Below are positions 15,301 through 24,512 of a stretch of 64,000 nt of DNA, piece by piece (the first letter of the stretch is position 1; the number at the start of each line of letters is the position of its first letter). The position numbers were made by a program, and so were the translations under genes. The notes under the pieces were generated by a model. It was not told where the DNA came from and did not search any database. It was given only the letters and a program-made list of their open reading frames with translations. The DNA comes from UBA4810 sp002479215 (lineage in GTDB: Bacteria; Desulfobacterota; Syntrophia; Syntrophales; Smithellaceae), in NCBI GenBank assembly GCA_049514435.1, contig JBEKVB010000014.1:1-64000 (forward strand), read 5' to 3'.

Positions 15301-16299
15301 ATGGCTGTAAAAAAGTTGAAGGTTGGATTGACTTATGATTTACGCGATGATTATTTGAAAGAAGGATACTCTCTCGAAGAAACAGCCGAATTTGATCTGC
15401 CCGATACTATCGATGCAATTGAAAAAGTTATCTTAGATAACGGTTATGAAGCCTGCCGTATCGGAAATATTAAAGCTTTGGTCCGCCGTCTCGCAAAAGG
15501 AGAACGCTGGGATCTTGTTTTCAATATAGCCGAAGGTCTGCATGGTTTTGGCCGCGAGGCACAAGTTCCCGCCCTGTTAGATGCCTACCAGATTCCCTAC
15601 ACTTTCTCCGACCCCTTAGGACAGGCCCTTACCCTGCATAAAGGAATGACTAAAAATATTATTCGAAGCGTGGGAATTCCTACTCCTGACTTTGCCGTAG
15701 TTGGCAGTGCCGATGATATTGCCAAAGTCAACCTTCCTTATCCTCTTTTTGCCAAGCCGATAGCGGAGGGTACAGGTAAGGGCATAACACCGATATCGAA
15801 AATAAATAATCCGGAAGAACTACATCACGTTTGCCTGAACCTCTTACAAAACTTTAATCAACCGGTTCTTGTCGAAACTTATCTATCCGGTCGTGAATTT
15901 ACCGTGGGTATACTAGGGACAGGCAAAGATGCCCGAGCGCTGGGCACGCTAGAGGTTATTCTCCAGCCTGTAGCGGAAAAAAATGCTTATTCTTATGAAA
16001 ATAAGGAACACTACGATAAAATGGTCCAGTATGTTCTGGTTAACGATGATGAAGCTAAAAAAGCGATGGAAATATCGCTGATGGCCTGGAATGCTCTGAA
16101 TTTAAAAGATGCCGGTCGCATCGATTTACGCTCTGATGCCCGCGGCGTGCCCCACTTTATGGAAGTCAATCCCCTCGCCGGATTAAACCCCGTACGTTCC
16201 GACTTGCCAATTCTGTGCACTCAATTGGGGATGAGTTATAATGCACTGATAAGCTCTATTATTAAATCCGCACTAAGTCGGGCTAACATTAATAATTAA
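15301..16299 (+). CDS. D-Ala-D-Ala-ligase-like ATP-grasp enzyme (first of a pair)
   Basis: A protein of about 332 residues with the ATP-grasp fold. 'ADDIAKVNLPYPLFAKPIAEGTGKGI' is the ATP-binding loop, 'VLVETYLSGREFTVGIL' the grasp segment, and 'DAGRIDLRSDARGVPHFMEVNPLAGL' holds the metal-binding Asp, Glu and Asn. The N-terminal domain begins 'KVGLTYDLRDDYLKEG' and differs from peptidoglycan Ddl enzymes. With kamA upstream, a ligase acting on beta-lysine is a reasonable inference. ATG at 15301 has no strong ribosome binding site, but the TTG two codons earlier is no better. Confidence 0.85.
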   Translation: MAVKKLKVGLTYDLRDDYLKEGYSLEETAEFDLPDTIDAIEKVILDNGYEACRIGNIKALVRRLAKGERWDLVFNIAEGLHGFGREAQVPALLDAYQIPYTFSDPLGQALTLHKGMTKNIIRSVGIPTPDFAVVGSADDIAKVNLPYPLFAKPIAEGTGKGITPISKINNPEELHHVCLNLLQNFNQPVLVETYLSGREFTVGILGTGKDARALGTLEVILQPVAEKNAYSYENKEHYDKMVQYVLVNDDEAKKAMEISLMAWNALNLKDAGRIDLRSDARGVPHFMEVNPLAGLNPVRSDLPILCTQLGMSYNALISSIIKSALSRANINN

Positions 16300-16341
16300 C
16301 CTTTATTTTAAGCGTACTAAATTTTCGGCAGAAATATGTAA

Positions 16342-17325
16342 ATGAAAAAAATAGTTATTTTGCACAGCGATATTTCTCCTAATGCCAGCGAAGATGAGCT
16401 TGATTGCCTCAAACAAGCGGATACAATTGCGCAAGCTGTGCGTCAGCTTGGTTATGAACCTTTCTTAGTGCCGTTTTGTCTTGATCTCGGACAAACAATT
16501 AAAACTCTACATTCACTAAGTCCGGAAGTTGTTTTCAATATTGTGGAATCTCTTGCCGCGAAAGGCAGTCTAATTCATTTTGCTCCCGCCTTTCTTGATT
16601 ATCTGCAGATTCCCTACACAGGGGCGCGCACTGAAGCTATTTTTTTAACATCCTGCAAACCTCTAGCTAAAAAAATGTTACATGCAGCCTGTATCCCCAC
16701 CCCCGCTTGGATAACCGAAGACGGGATCAGCACCGGCTCGGCTCACGCAGATAAATATATAATTAAATCTTCATGGGAACATGCTTCTATCGGCTTAGAT
16801 GACGACTCCATTATTTCCACAACTGACAAAAAAGCTCTCCTTAAAGAAATGAACTCCGGCAAGAAAAAACTGGGCGGGTCTTGTTATGCTGAGGCCTATA
16901 TCGATGGACGCGAATTTAACGTTGCCCTTATTGCCGGTAAATCAGGAGTAAGAATTCTACCCCTAGCCGAAATAATTTTCGTTGGTTATACACCGGAAAA
17001 ACCAAAGATTGTTAATTACAAAGCCAAATGGATTTCAAATTCCTTTGAATATAATAGCACAATAAGTAAATTTGATTTCCATGAAAATGATGATAATCTT
17101 ATATCGGTTTTGAGTGAAATTGCCTTGCATTGCTGGAATCTTTTCTCCTTACGCGGATACGCGCGCGTCGATCTTCGCGTTGACAATAACGGCAATCCCT
17201 GGGTATTAGAAATTAATGCTAATCCCTGTTTGTCGCTAGACGCCGGTTTTGCCGCAGCGTTTGAAAAGGCATCGATAAAATATCATGAAGCTATTGAGCT
17301 CATTATCAATGATGCTCTGAACTGA
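16342..17325 (+). CDS. D-Ala-D-Ala-ligase-like ATP-grasp enzyme (second of a pair)
   Basis: A 327-residue ATP-grasp protein, clearly divergent from its upstream neighbour. It has 'PEVVFNIVESLAAKGSLIHFAPAFLDYLQIPYTGA', 'KYIIKSSWEHASIGLDDDSII' (ATP loop), 'CYAEAYIDGREFNVALI', and 'ARVDLRVDNNGNPWVLEINANPCLS' with the metal-binding residues intact. The pair suggests two successive amide bonds or two different substrates. It is followed by the GNAT gene after 30 bases. Confidence 0.85.
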   Translation: MKKIVILHSDISPNASEDELDCLKQADTIAQAVRQLGYEPFLVPFCLDLGQTIKTLHSLSPEVVFNIVESLAAKGSLIHFAPAFLDYLQIPYTGARTEAIFLTSCKPLAKKMLHAACIPTPAWITEDGISTGSAHADKYIIKSSWEHASIGLDDDSIISTTDKKALLKEMNSGKKKLGGSCYAEAYIDGREFNVALIAGKSGVRILPLAEIIFVGYTPEKPKIVNYKAKWISNSFEYNSTISKFDFHENDDNLISVLSEIALHCWNLFSLRGYARVDLRVDNNGNPWVLEINANPCLSLDAGFAAAFEKASIKYHEAIELIINDALN

Positions 17326-17355
17326 AAAAGGGAGCAAAAAGCTCAAATATTTCTT

Positions 17356-17844
17356 ATGACTACTCTTAATATAAAATTCAGACAGCAGATTAAACAAACA
17401 GATATCGAGGCAATTGAAAAAATTGTCAGGTCCAGCGGTTTTTTTTCTTCCGCGGAAATCGATATAGCGCTGGAATTAGCTGAAGAAAAGTTAGTGGAAG
17501 GAGCGGCCAGTTCTTATCAGTTTTTATTTGCCGAAGTCGAAAATATTGTCTGCGGCTATAGCTGTTTCGGCTTAATACCGATGACTTCCGTCAGCTACGA
17601 TCTTTATTGGATCGCCGTAAATGACAAAATACGCGGTCAGAGCATAGGGAAAAAACTGCTGTCAAAATCCGAAGAAATTATTTTTAGTTTGGGCGGCAAA
17701 CGCATTTATGTGGAAACATCTTCCCGCAATCAATACCGTCCAACTCACAATTTTTATGAAAGTTGCGGCTATCATAAAGAAGCAATTTTAAAAGATTTTT
17801 ACTCCGCCGGTGACAGTAAAATTATTTATTCTAAAGGGCTGTAA
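17356..17844 (+). CDS. GNAT-family N-acetyltransferase in the kamA cluster
   Basis: A 162-residue protein with a single GNAT fold. Motif A is 'YWIAVNDKIRGQSIGKKLLSKSEEII', with the pyrophosphate-binding R-G-x-x-I-G-K, and motif B is 'NFYESCGYHKEAILKDFY'. In the known N-epsilon-acetyl-beta-lysine osmolyte pathway an aminomutase (AblA) pairs with an acetyltransferase (AblB). This protein is considerably shorter than AblB, so it may acetylate a different beta-lysine derivative. Confidence 0.85.
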   Translation: MTTLNIKFRQQIKQTDIEAIEKIVRSSGFFSSAEIDIALELAEEKLVEGAASSYQFLFAEVENIVCGYSCFGLIPMTSVSYDLYWIAVNDKIRGQSIGKKLLSKSEEIIFSLGGKRIYVETSSRNQYRPTHNFYESCGYHKEAILKDFYSAGDSKIIYSKGL

Positions 17845-17948
17845 AACCATTTAATCAACAAGTTAAACAGCTTGCATTTTCCCCAATAATTAGCTAGAGG
17901 ACTGCCTGAATTAATAATGTGAATTAAAATTCTGAGGAGGAATTTCTC

Positions 17949-18569
17949 ATGCGCTTGTTTCCTAAAACAGAAAATTTTTTTGAATATTTTGAAGAGCTGG
18001 CTAATAAAATTGAGGAGGGCGGCCAACTTTTTCTGGAAATGGCTCAAACTCGTGATTTTTCTGAGGTGAGAGTAGCCAAACTCAAGGATATTGAGCACGA
18101 AGCGGATGGTATTACTCATAAAACATACGAAAAAATGCACAAGACATTCCTTACACCTATAGACCGCGAAGATATCTATGCGCTTGTTAATAAAATGGAT
18201 AGTATTATGGACGTCATTGAAGCCACTGCCGTCCGCATTCATCTTTATAAAGTTAAAAAACCGGCTGATGAAATCATCAAACAGGCGGAAATCCTGAATG
18301 ACGCGATAAAAAAAATTAAAAGCATCGTCCACGCGATGCGCAACATGAAAAACTCCGAAATGATTCTTAACCACTGCGTCGAGATTAATACGCTGGAAAA
18401 TGCCGGCGATATTGTTTTAAGAACGATTATGGCTAATCTTTTTGAAAATGAGAAAGACGCCATTGAGCTTATAAAATGGAAAGATATTTTTCAACTCCTG
18501 GAAGAAGCAATAGACGTATGCGAGGATGTTTCTAATATCGTAGAAGGGATTGTCCTGAAACATGCTTGA
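17949..18569 (+). CDS. DUF47/PhoU-like phosphate transport regulator
   Basis: A 206-residue, all-helical protein of the DUF47 (TIGR00153) family, related to PhoU. It has E/DxxxD-type metal-binding helices 'LKDIEHEADGITHKTYEKMHKTFLTPIDREDIYALVNKMDSIMDVIEATA'. These proteins are encoded next to PiT transporters and modulate them. Here the stop overlaps the pit start by eight bases. AGGAGG lies eight bases before the ATG. Confidence 0.92.
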   Translation: MRLFPKTENFFEYFEELANKIEEGGQLFLEMAQTRDFSEVRVAKLKDIEHEADGITHKTYEKMHKTFLTPIDREDIYALVNKMDSIMDVIEATAVRIHLYKVKKPADEIIKQAEILNDAIKKIKSIVHAMRNMKNSEMILNHCVEINTLENAGDIVLRTIMANLFENEKDAIELIKWKDIFQLLEEAIDVCEDVSNIVEGIVLKHA

Positions 18570-19563
18570 TTCGATGGGTTTTGTTATATTCCTTGTTTTC
18601 ATTGCATTGGTTTTTGATTTTCTCAACGGTTTTCATGATTCAGCAAATTCCATTTCTACAGTCGTCTCCACACGGGTACTTTCTCCTAAATATGCCGTGC
18701 TGTGGGCGGCATTTTTTAATTTTGCCGCAGCCTTTTTCATTGGAACGGAAGTTGCCAATACTGTCGGCCGAGGCATAATCCATCTCGATATTGTGAACAA
18801 TTTAGTGATTCTTGCCGCTCTCGGGGGAGCTATAATTTGGAATATCGTCACTTGGTACTACGGACTTCCCAGCAGTTCCTCCCATGCCTTGATTGGCGGA
18901 CTTATTGGAGCTGCAGTTGCTAAGGCTGGAACTGGCACATTGGTCTGGTCAGGTATTGCCAAAACAACTGCTTTCATTATTCTCTCGCCAACCATCGGGT
19001 TGGTCTTAGGCTATATTTTTATGATTATTTCCCTAAACCTAAATCAAAACTCGAACATCGCTCGATCAGATAAACTTTATCGAAAGCTGCAGCTTGTTTC
19101 TTCGGCCATATACTCCACCGGGCATGGCATGAACGATGCACAAAAAACCATGGGGATTATTGCTATGGCCCTTTATAGTAAGGGACTTTTGGGTGATACC
19201 TTTTATATTCCTTTTTGGATTGTTATTGCCTGTTATAGTGTTATTGCCTTGGGAACAATGTTTGGCGGCTGGCGCATCGTTAAAACTATGGGTACTAAAA
19301 TCACGAAACTCCGTCCCATCGGCGGGTTCAGCGCTGAAGCTGCCGCTGCTTGCTCAATTATTGGCGCCTCTATCGCCGGAATACCCGTCAGCACTACCCA
19401 TACCATTACCGGTGCAATTGTCGGTGTCGGCGCCACCACGAGACTTACCGCCGTGCGCTGGGGTATTGCCGGTAATATTATTTGGGCCTGGATTTTGACC
19501 ATCCCTGTTACCGCATTAATTTCCGCCATTATTTATCTTGCTTTAAAATATTTTTCCGGTTAA
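18562..19563 (+). CDS. pit: PiT-family inorganic phosphate transporter
   Basis: A 333-residue membrane protein with about ten helices and the duplicated PiT signatures: 'FDFLNGFHDSANSISTVVSTRVLSP' near the start, 'GLPSSSSHALIGGLIGA' (about 108) and the second-half 'GIPVSTTHTITGAIVGVG'. It imports phosphate with a cation. It is translationally coupled to the DUF47 gene. Confidence 0.95.
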   Translation: MLDSMGFVIFLVFIALVFDFLNGFHDSANSISTVVSTRVLSPKYAVLWAAFFNFAAAFFIGTEVANTVGRGIIHLDIVNNLVILAALGGAIIWNIVTWYYGLPSSSSHALIGGLIGAAVAKAGTGTLVWSGIAKTTAFIILSPTIGLVLGYIFMIISLNLNQNSNIARSDKLYRKLQLVSSAIYSTGHGMNDAQKTMGIIAMALYSKGLLGDTFYIPFWIVIACYSVIALGTMFGGWRIVKTMGTKITKLRPIGGFSAEAAAACSIIGASIAGIPVSTTHTITGAIVGVGATTRLTAVRWGIAGNIIWAWILTIPVTALISAIIYLALKYFSG

Positions 19564-19590
19564 CATTTCCTTCTTAATTAAAGGTTGAAT

Positions 19591-21078
19591 ATGAACGTTT
19601 TAATGATTTATCCCCGCTATCCGGTTACTTTCTGGAGCTTTAAATATATCCTTAAGTACATATCCAAAAAGGCCGCTTTCCCGCCTTTGGGCCTACTTAC
19701 CGTTGCGGCCATGCTGCCGAAAGAATGGAACCTGCAATTGGTTGATCTAAACATTCAAAAACTTAAACAAAAGAATTTGGAATGGGCGGATTACGTGATG
19801 ATCAGCGCGATGCTGGTTCAAAAAGATTCGGTCAGGGAAATCCTCGAAATTTGTAAGCAGCTGAAGAAAAAGGTTATTGCCGGAGGTCCATTATTTACCG
19901 GCAAACCGGAAGCGTATGCCGATCTTGTTGACCATCTTATTTTAAATGAAGCAGAATGCACACTCCCTCAATTTTTGGTTGATTTGGAAAACGGCACTCC
20001 CCAAAAAGTTTACCGCTCCGACAGTTTTCCCTCTTTACATATTACGCCACTACCGCGCTGGGATCTGGTAAAAATAAAACACTATGCTACTTTGATGATC
20101 CAGTTTTCCCGTGGCTGTCCTTTTAACTGTGAGTTTTGCGATGTTACAACCTTATTCGGCCATAATCCGCGCACAAAAACTGAAGGACAGTTCTTGCAGG
20201 AATTGCAGACCATTTACGATACAGGCTGGCGGGGAGCTCTATTTATTGTCGATGACAACTTCATCGGTAACAAAAAAGCTATTAAAGCCTTGTTGCCCCA
20301 GGTGATTGAATGGATGAAAGCCCGTAGATATCCTTTTGAGATGCTCACCGAAACATCAATTAACATCGCCGATGACGACGAATTGATTCAACTCATGACT
20401 CAAGCCGGTTTCCAAAGTATATTCATCGGTCTGGAAACACCTAATGAAGAAAGCTTAAAGGAATGTTCTAAAAATCAAAACTGCAAACGTGATATGACCG
20501 CGGCCATTAAAAAATTGCAGGCCGCGGGACTGCAAGTTTTTGGCGGCTATATAGTTGGCTTCGATAATGATGATGAAAGCATTTTCGAGCGGCAAATTAA
20601 GTTTATCCAGGAAACGGGCGTCGTTACTGCTATGGTGGGCTTATTAAACGCTTTACCCAACACAAAATTATGGCACCGTCTAAAAAAGGAAAATCGTCTC
20701 GCGGACAATTGTTCGGGAGACAATACCGATGGCAGCATTAATTTTATCCCCCTCATGGACAAAGCGAAACTCATTGCGGGCTATAATAAAATTGTGAAGA
20801 CAATTTACAGTCCTCGCCATTATTATCAACGCGTCAATGAATTTCTTAAAACCTATAAACCCAAACCATTTGCGAGAACAAATAAATATTCTTGGATACG
20901 CTTGAAAGCGTTAATACGCTCCGTTTTTTATATTGGTATTTTAGGCAACGGTGCATCCCAATGGTACTATTGGAAACTTATGCTGAAAGCGCTAATTATT
21001 TACCGCAAGTCTTTCGCTGAAGCTATGACGCTTATGGTCTATGGTTACCACTTCCGTAAAATAGCCAAAAAATTATAA
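19591..21078 (+). CDS. B12-binding-domain radical SAM protein (HpnP-like, DUF4070 architecture)
   Basis: A protein of about 495 residues. The N-terminal cobalamin-binding-like domain begins 'VLMIYPRYPVTFWSFKY'. The radical SAM motif is 'SRGCPFNCEFCDVTTLFG' (near residue 175). After the barrel come 'VFGGYIVGFDNDDESIFERQIKFIQETG' and a C-terminal helical region. This layout is that of the family including hopanoid methylases, but other members have unknown targets and no hopanoid gene is near. ATG at 19591 is preferred, with AAGGTTGA upstream. Confidence 0.85.
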   Translation: MNVLMIYPRYPVTFWSFKYILKYISKKAAFPPLGLLTVAAMLPKEWNLQLVDLNIQKLKQKNLEWADYVMISAMLVQKDSVREILEICKQLKKKVIAGGPLFTGKPEAYADLVDHLILNEAECTLPQFLVDLENGTPQKVYRSDSFPSLHITPLPRWDLVKIKHYATLMIQFSRGCPFNCEFCDVTTLFGHNPRTKTEGQFLQELQTIYDTGWRGALFIVDDNFIGNKKAIKALLPQVIEWMKARRYPFEMLTETSINIADDDELIQLMTQAGFQSIFIGLETPNEESLKECSKNQNCKRDMTAAIKKLQAAGLQVFGGYIVGFDNDDESIFERQIKFIQETGVVTAMVGLLNALPNTKLWHRLKKENRLADNCSGDNTDGSINFIPLMDKAKLIAGYNKIVKTIYSPRHYYQRVNEFLKTYKPKPFARTNKYSWIRLKALIRSVFYIGILGNGASQWYYWKLMLKALIIYRKSFAEAMTLMVYGYHFRKIAKKL

Positions 21079-21108
21079 ATTTTATACAAGGGGGGGAGTT
21101 CCAATTCT

Positions 21109-22374
21109 ATGGTGGAAAAGCTGCTGCCTTTTACAAAAAATAAAATTGAAACAATAATTGCTAAATATCCCACACCTTTCCATATTTACGCTGAAAAGGC
21201 TATTCGTGAAAACGCGCGCGCTTTTAAAAAGGCCTTTGCCTGGAACAATGGTTTTAAAGAATTTTTTGCTGTAAAAGCAGCTCCTAATCCTTATTTAATG
21301 AAAATTCTTCATAAAGAGGGTTTCGGCGCCGATTGCAGCTCGCTTGCGGAATTGATTTTGGCCCAAAAAACAGGTATCACCGGTGAAGAAATCATGTTTT
21401 CTTCGAATGATACGCCTGTCGCGGAATTTGTCAAAGCCCGAGAATTAAACGCAACAATCAATTTGGATGATATTACGCACATTCCTTATTTGGAAAAACA
21501 TGCCGGACTGCCGGGGTTGATTTGTTTTCGCTATAATCCCGGTCCCCTAAAGAAAGGAAATATTATTATCGGCCATCCGGAAGAAGCCAAATATGGTTTC
21601 ACCAGAGAGCAACTCTTTGAAGGTTATAAAATCTGCAAGGCAAAAGGTATAAAACGTTTTGGCATTCATACCATGGTTGCTTCCAACGAATTAGATGCCG
21701 CGTATTTTGTAGAAACAGCAGAAATATTGTTTCAACTTGTTGCTGACATTTCCCGGCAATTAAAAATCCGTTTTGAGTTTGTAAATTTGGGCGGAGGTGT
21801 GGGAATTCCCTACCGTCCAGAACAACAACGCATTGATCTTGCCGCAATAAGCCGCGGCGTCAAAGAAAAATATGAAAAAATTATTGTTGCCCATGGCCTC
21901 GCTCCGATTAAAATCTTTACAGAATGCGGCCGTTATATTACGGGTCCTTATGGTTATCTTGTTTCCCGTGTCCTGCATATTAAAGATACCTATAAGAAAT
22001 TCGCCGGCCTTGACGCCTGCATGACCAACTTAATGCGTCCGGCACTTTACGGTGCCTATCATCACATTACGGTTTTAGGTAAAGAAAACAAGCCCCATGA
22101 TGTTCTCTATGATGTAACAGGCTCTCTTTGTGAAAATAATGATAAATTTGCTATTGATCGTCCTTTGCCCAAACTGGATAGAGGTGATATTGTCGTAATT
22201 CACGATGCCGGTGCGCACGGCTTTGCCATGGGCTTTAATTATAACGGCAAACTTCGTTCCCCTGAGCTACTTTTAAGAGAAAACGGTGAAGTTGTGCAAA
22301 TACGCCGCCCTGAAACCATTGATGATTATCTTGCTACATTAGACTTTGGCGGCTTGTCTAACTTTAAAGTGTAA
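21109..22374 (+). CDS. LysA-like PLP-dependent (fold III) amino acid decarboxylase
   Basis: A 421-residue protein with the alanine-racemase-like barrel and decarboxylase C-terminal domain: 'FFAVKAAPNPYLMK' (PLP Lys), 'NLGGGVGIPYRPEQQ' (phosphate loop), 'ECGRYITGPYGYLVSRV', and 'VTGSLCENNDKFAIDR' with the catalytic Cys. It resembles diaminopimelate decarboxylase. However, the usual 'HCHIGS' segment reads 'GIHTMVASN', so a different substrate is possible. It lies 30 bases after the radical SAM gene, behind GGGGGGAG, and may share its transcript. Confidence 0.82.
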   Translation: MVEKLLPFTKNKIETIIAKYPTPFHIYAEKAIRENARAFKKAFAWNNGFKEFFAVKAAPNPYLMKILHKEGFGADCSSLAELILAQKTGITGEEIMFSSNDTPVAEFVKARELNATINLDDITHIPYLEKHAGLPGLICFRYNPGPLKKGNIIIGHPEEAKYGFTREQLFEGYKICKAKGIKRFGIHTMVASNELDAAYFVETAEILFQLVADISRQLKIRFEFVNLGGGVGIPYRPEQQRIDLAAISRGVKEKYEKIIVAHGLAPIKIFTECGRYITGPYGYLVSRVLHIKDTYKKFAGLDACMTNLMRPALYGAYHHITVLGKENKPHDVLYDVTGSLCENNDKFAIDRPLPKLDRGDIVVIHDAGAHGFAMGFNYNGKLRSPELLLRENGEVVQIRRPETIDDYLATLDFGGLSNFKV

Positions 22375-22398
22375 AAAAATAGTGAAGAGCTTTTATTT

Positions 22399-22860
22399 TT
22401 ATATGTGAGATTTCTTGCCAGATATTTTTTCAATTCTGATGTCAATGACAAAAACTTTTCTCAAAGCTTCTTCGTGATATGAAAAAATACCTTTTCCCGC
22501 ATATTTTTCCATGAGTAAATCCAAAGCTTTCTTTTTTTCATTGGATTTCTCGATAAAAAAAGCTTGACCAAAGCCAATTACAGATAAATATTTCATACCC
22601 CAAAAACAAGGTTCTTTACCTTTTATGATCTTTGTACTTACATCCATTTCGAAACATACTTTATTATTTTCCCGGAGGATATCGATTTTCTTTCCTTCCA
22701 TAGCCGAATGAAAATAAAGATGATTTTCGTGGACGACAAAATTGACCGGAACAATATAAGGACAATCACCATCAACTAAAGCGATCCGACAGACTTCGGC
22801 TTTTTGCATGATCGTCGCGATTTCCTGATAATCATTAATTTCTTTATCGGCTCTGCGCAT
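22399..22860 (-). CDS. Pyridoxamine-5'-phosphate-oxidase-like flavin-binding protein (NimA type)
   Basis: A 153-residue split-barrel protein. Its N-terminus 'MRRADKEINDYQEIATIMQKAEVCRIALVDGDCPYIVPVNFV' and the later 'LYFHSAMEGKKIDIL' and 'CFEMDVST' match the NimA-type branch of FMN- or haem-binding split barrels, in which some members confer nitroimidazole resistance. The cofactor and reaction here are not determined. Single gene between two plus-strand genes. Confidence 0.85.
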   Translation of the reverse strand: MRRADKEINDYQEIATIMQKAEVCRIALVDGDCPYIVPVNFVVHENHLYFHSAMEGKKIDILRENNKVCFEMDVSTKIIKGKEPCFWGMKYLSVIGFGQAFFIEKSNEKKKALDLLMEKYAGKGIFSYHEEALRKVFVIDIRIEKISGKKSHI

Positions 22861-22984
22861 TTCCCTGCCTCATGATAAAAATATTTACAAGAAATCTTGC
22901 TATATTCTCACTAGTTATGATAAAAAATGCGTATGACTTTATATTGTCTGAACTTTTTAAGCGCAACCTTAAAAAGGACTCTAC

Positions 22985-24319
22985 ATGAAGAAATTTAAAA
23001 AGTCGATGATTTCTGATTTTCGTCTTGGTATTATCCTTACGCTTGGCGCGTTATTCATCTTCTTTTTCTTTGGGGGACATCTGGAAAGGCTGGAATACGG
23101 CCTATATGATATAAGTGCCCGTCTTCGTGTAAAACCTTTTGTCGCACCAGTTTCAGTAATTGCTATTGATGAACAAAGCATTGCCAATTTTGGGCGGTGG
23201 CCGTGGCCGCGAGCCTATATCGCCTTTATGATCGACCTTTTAGAATCTTATAAAGCTAAGGTAATTGGACTGGATATTGTATATTCGGAAAAGGATCTAA
23301 ATCATGGTCTCATGGAAGTACTTAACATCATTAGCACCATTGAAAACAATCCTCAATATTCCAAAAAAAATATTAGCACTATCGTTCTATTGGCGGCATT
23401 AAAAGATGCGGAAAAACGTCTCGACAATGACTCTATTCTGTCCAATTCAATCGCTATGAGCAAAAAGGTTATCCTGCCTTTATTATTCAATTTGGGAAAT
23501 CCTATAGACAAGTCTTCTACCAGCTTACCGGATTACATCGAAAATAATTCGCTTCCCCCCGGTTTTTTTGCCAGCGGCAGCATCACTTCCCCCGAAATGG
23601 TTACTCCAATCAATGTCTTTGCCAAAGACGCGCTGGGATTGGGGCACATTAACATCATCGCCGATAGAGACGGTATCGTCCGCAGTGAACCTCTTTTTAT
23701 CAATTTTAAAGACAGGCTTTTCCCTTCTTTTGCGCTACAACTTACATTAAAGTACCTTGATTTAGATTTGAAAGATTTACAATTGAGCAATCAATTGAAA
23801 TTTAATAGCAAAACAATCCCCATATATGGCAACAATAAGATGCTCATCGACTTTAAGAGCGGAATTCCTTATTATTCGTTTTTCGACGTCATCAATAATA
23901 AGATCCCTCCTGAAGCATTTAAGGATAAAATTGTAATTATTGCGCCGAGTGCTGCCGGAATAGGAGTAATGCAGATAACGCCTACGGCATTCAACGTTCC
24001 GCCGGTAAAAATCGTCGCTGACGTCATTGATAATATTATTAGCAATGATCATATTTTGCGTCCAAACTGGGCATTGATTCTTGAATTATTAATGATTTCC
24101 TTCTTCGGCCTTTACATCGCCTTAATTATACCACAATTGAAAGCGTCAATTGGCGCCATTATATCTTCAGTGCTTCTGATATTTTGGCTAATAACCGGCG
24201 TTTATCTTTTTATTGTTTACGGTTATTGGATAAAACCTATTTACCCCGCTCTTTTGCTGATAGTCGGCTATATTGCAATCATATTAAAAAGGTATCTGCT
24301 TACGGAAAGGACGCAATAA
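22985..24319 (+). CDS. CHASE2-domain membrane protein without an output domain
   Basis: A 444-residue protein: an N-terminal helix (about 12-32), a large extracytoplasmic CHASE2 sensor ('YGLYDISARLRVKPFVAPVSVIAIDEQSIANFGRWPWPR', 'ALGLGHINIIADRDGIVRSEPLFI', 'FKDKIVIIAPSAAGIG'), then three helices (about 356-435) and a stop after 'LKRYLLTERTQ'. CHASE2 proteins normally continue into a cyclase, kinase or GGDEF domain. None follows here, and the next 190 bases encode nothing similar. Either a partner supplies the output or the gene has lost it. Confidence 0.88.
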   Translation: MKKFKKSMISDFRLGIILTLGALFIFFFFGGHLERLEYGLYDISARLRVKPFVAPVSVIAIDEQSIANFGRWPWPRAYIAFMIDLLESYKAKVIGLDIVYSEKDLNHGLMEVLNIISTIENNPQYSKKNISTIVLLAALKDAEKRLDNDSILSNSIAMSKKVILPLLFNLGNPIDKSSTSLPDYIENNSLPPGFFASGSITSPEMVTPINVFAKDALGLGHINIIADRDGIVRSEPLFINFKDRLFPSFALQLTLKYLDLDLKDLQLSNQLKFNSKTIPIYGNNKMLIDFKSGIPYYSFFDVINNKIPPEAFKDKIVIIAPSAAGIGVMQITPTAFNVPPVKIVADVIDNIISNDHILRPNWALILELLMISFFGLYIALIIPQLKASIGAIISSVLLIFWLITGVYLFIVYGYWIKPIYPALLLIVGYIAIILKRYLLTERTQ

Positions 24320-24512
24320 GCAAATTATCAAAGGCTAATCTAATAGCCTTGTCCATTAGATGATGACATATCACTTTTTTGTAGCGATGGTCTAAGCACT
24401 ATGATAGTGATAAAATCATATTAAAGAAGTTATAGATTATATTTAAAATAATAAGCGATAAAAATAAGTGCGGTTTTATCTGAAATACCAAAGGAGTATT
24501 TTAATTTCATTC

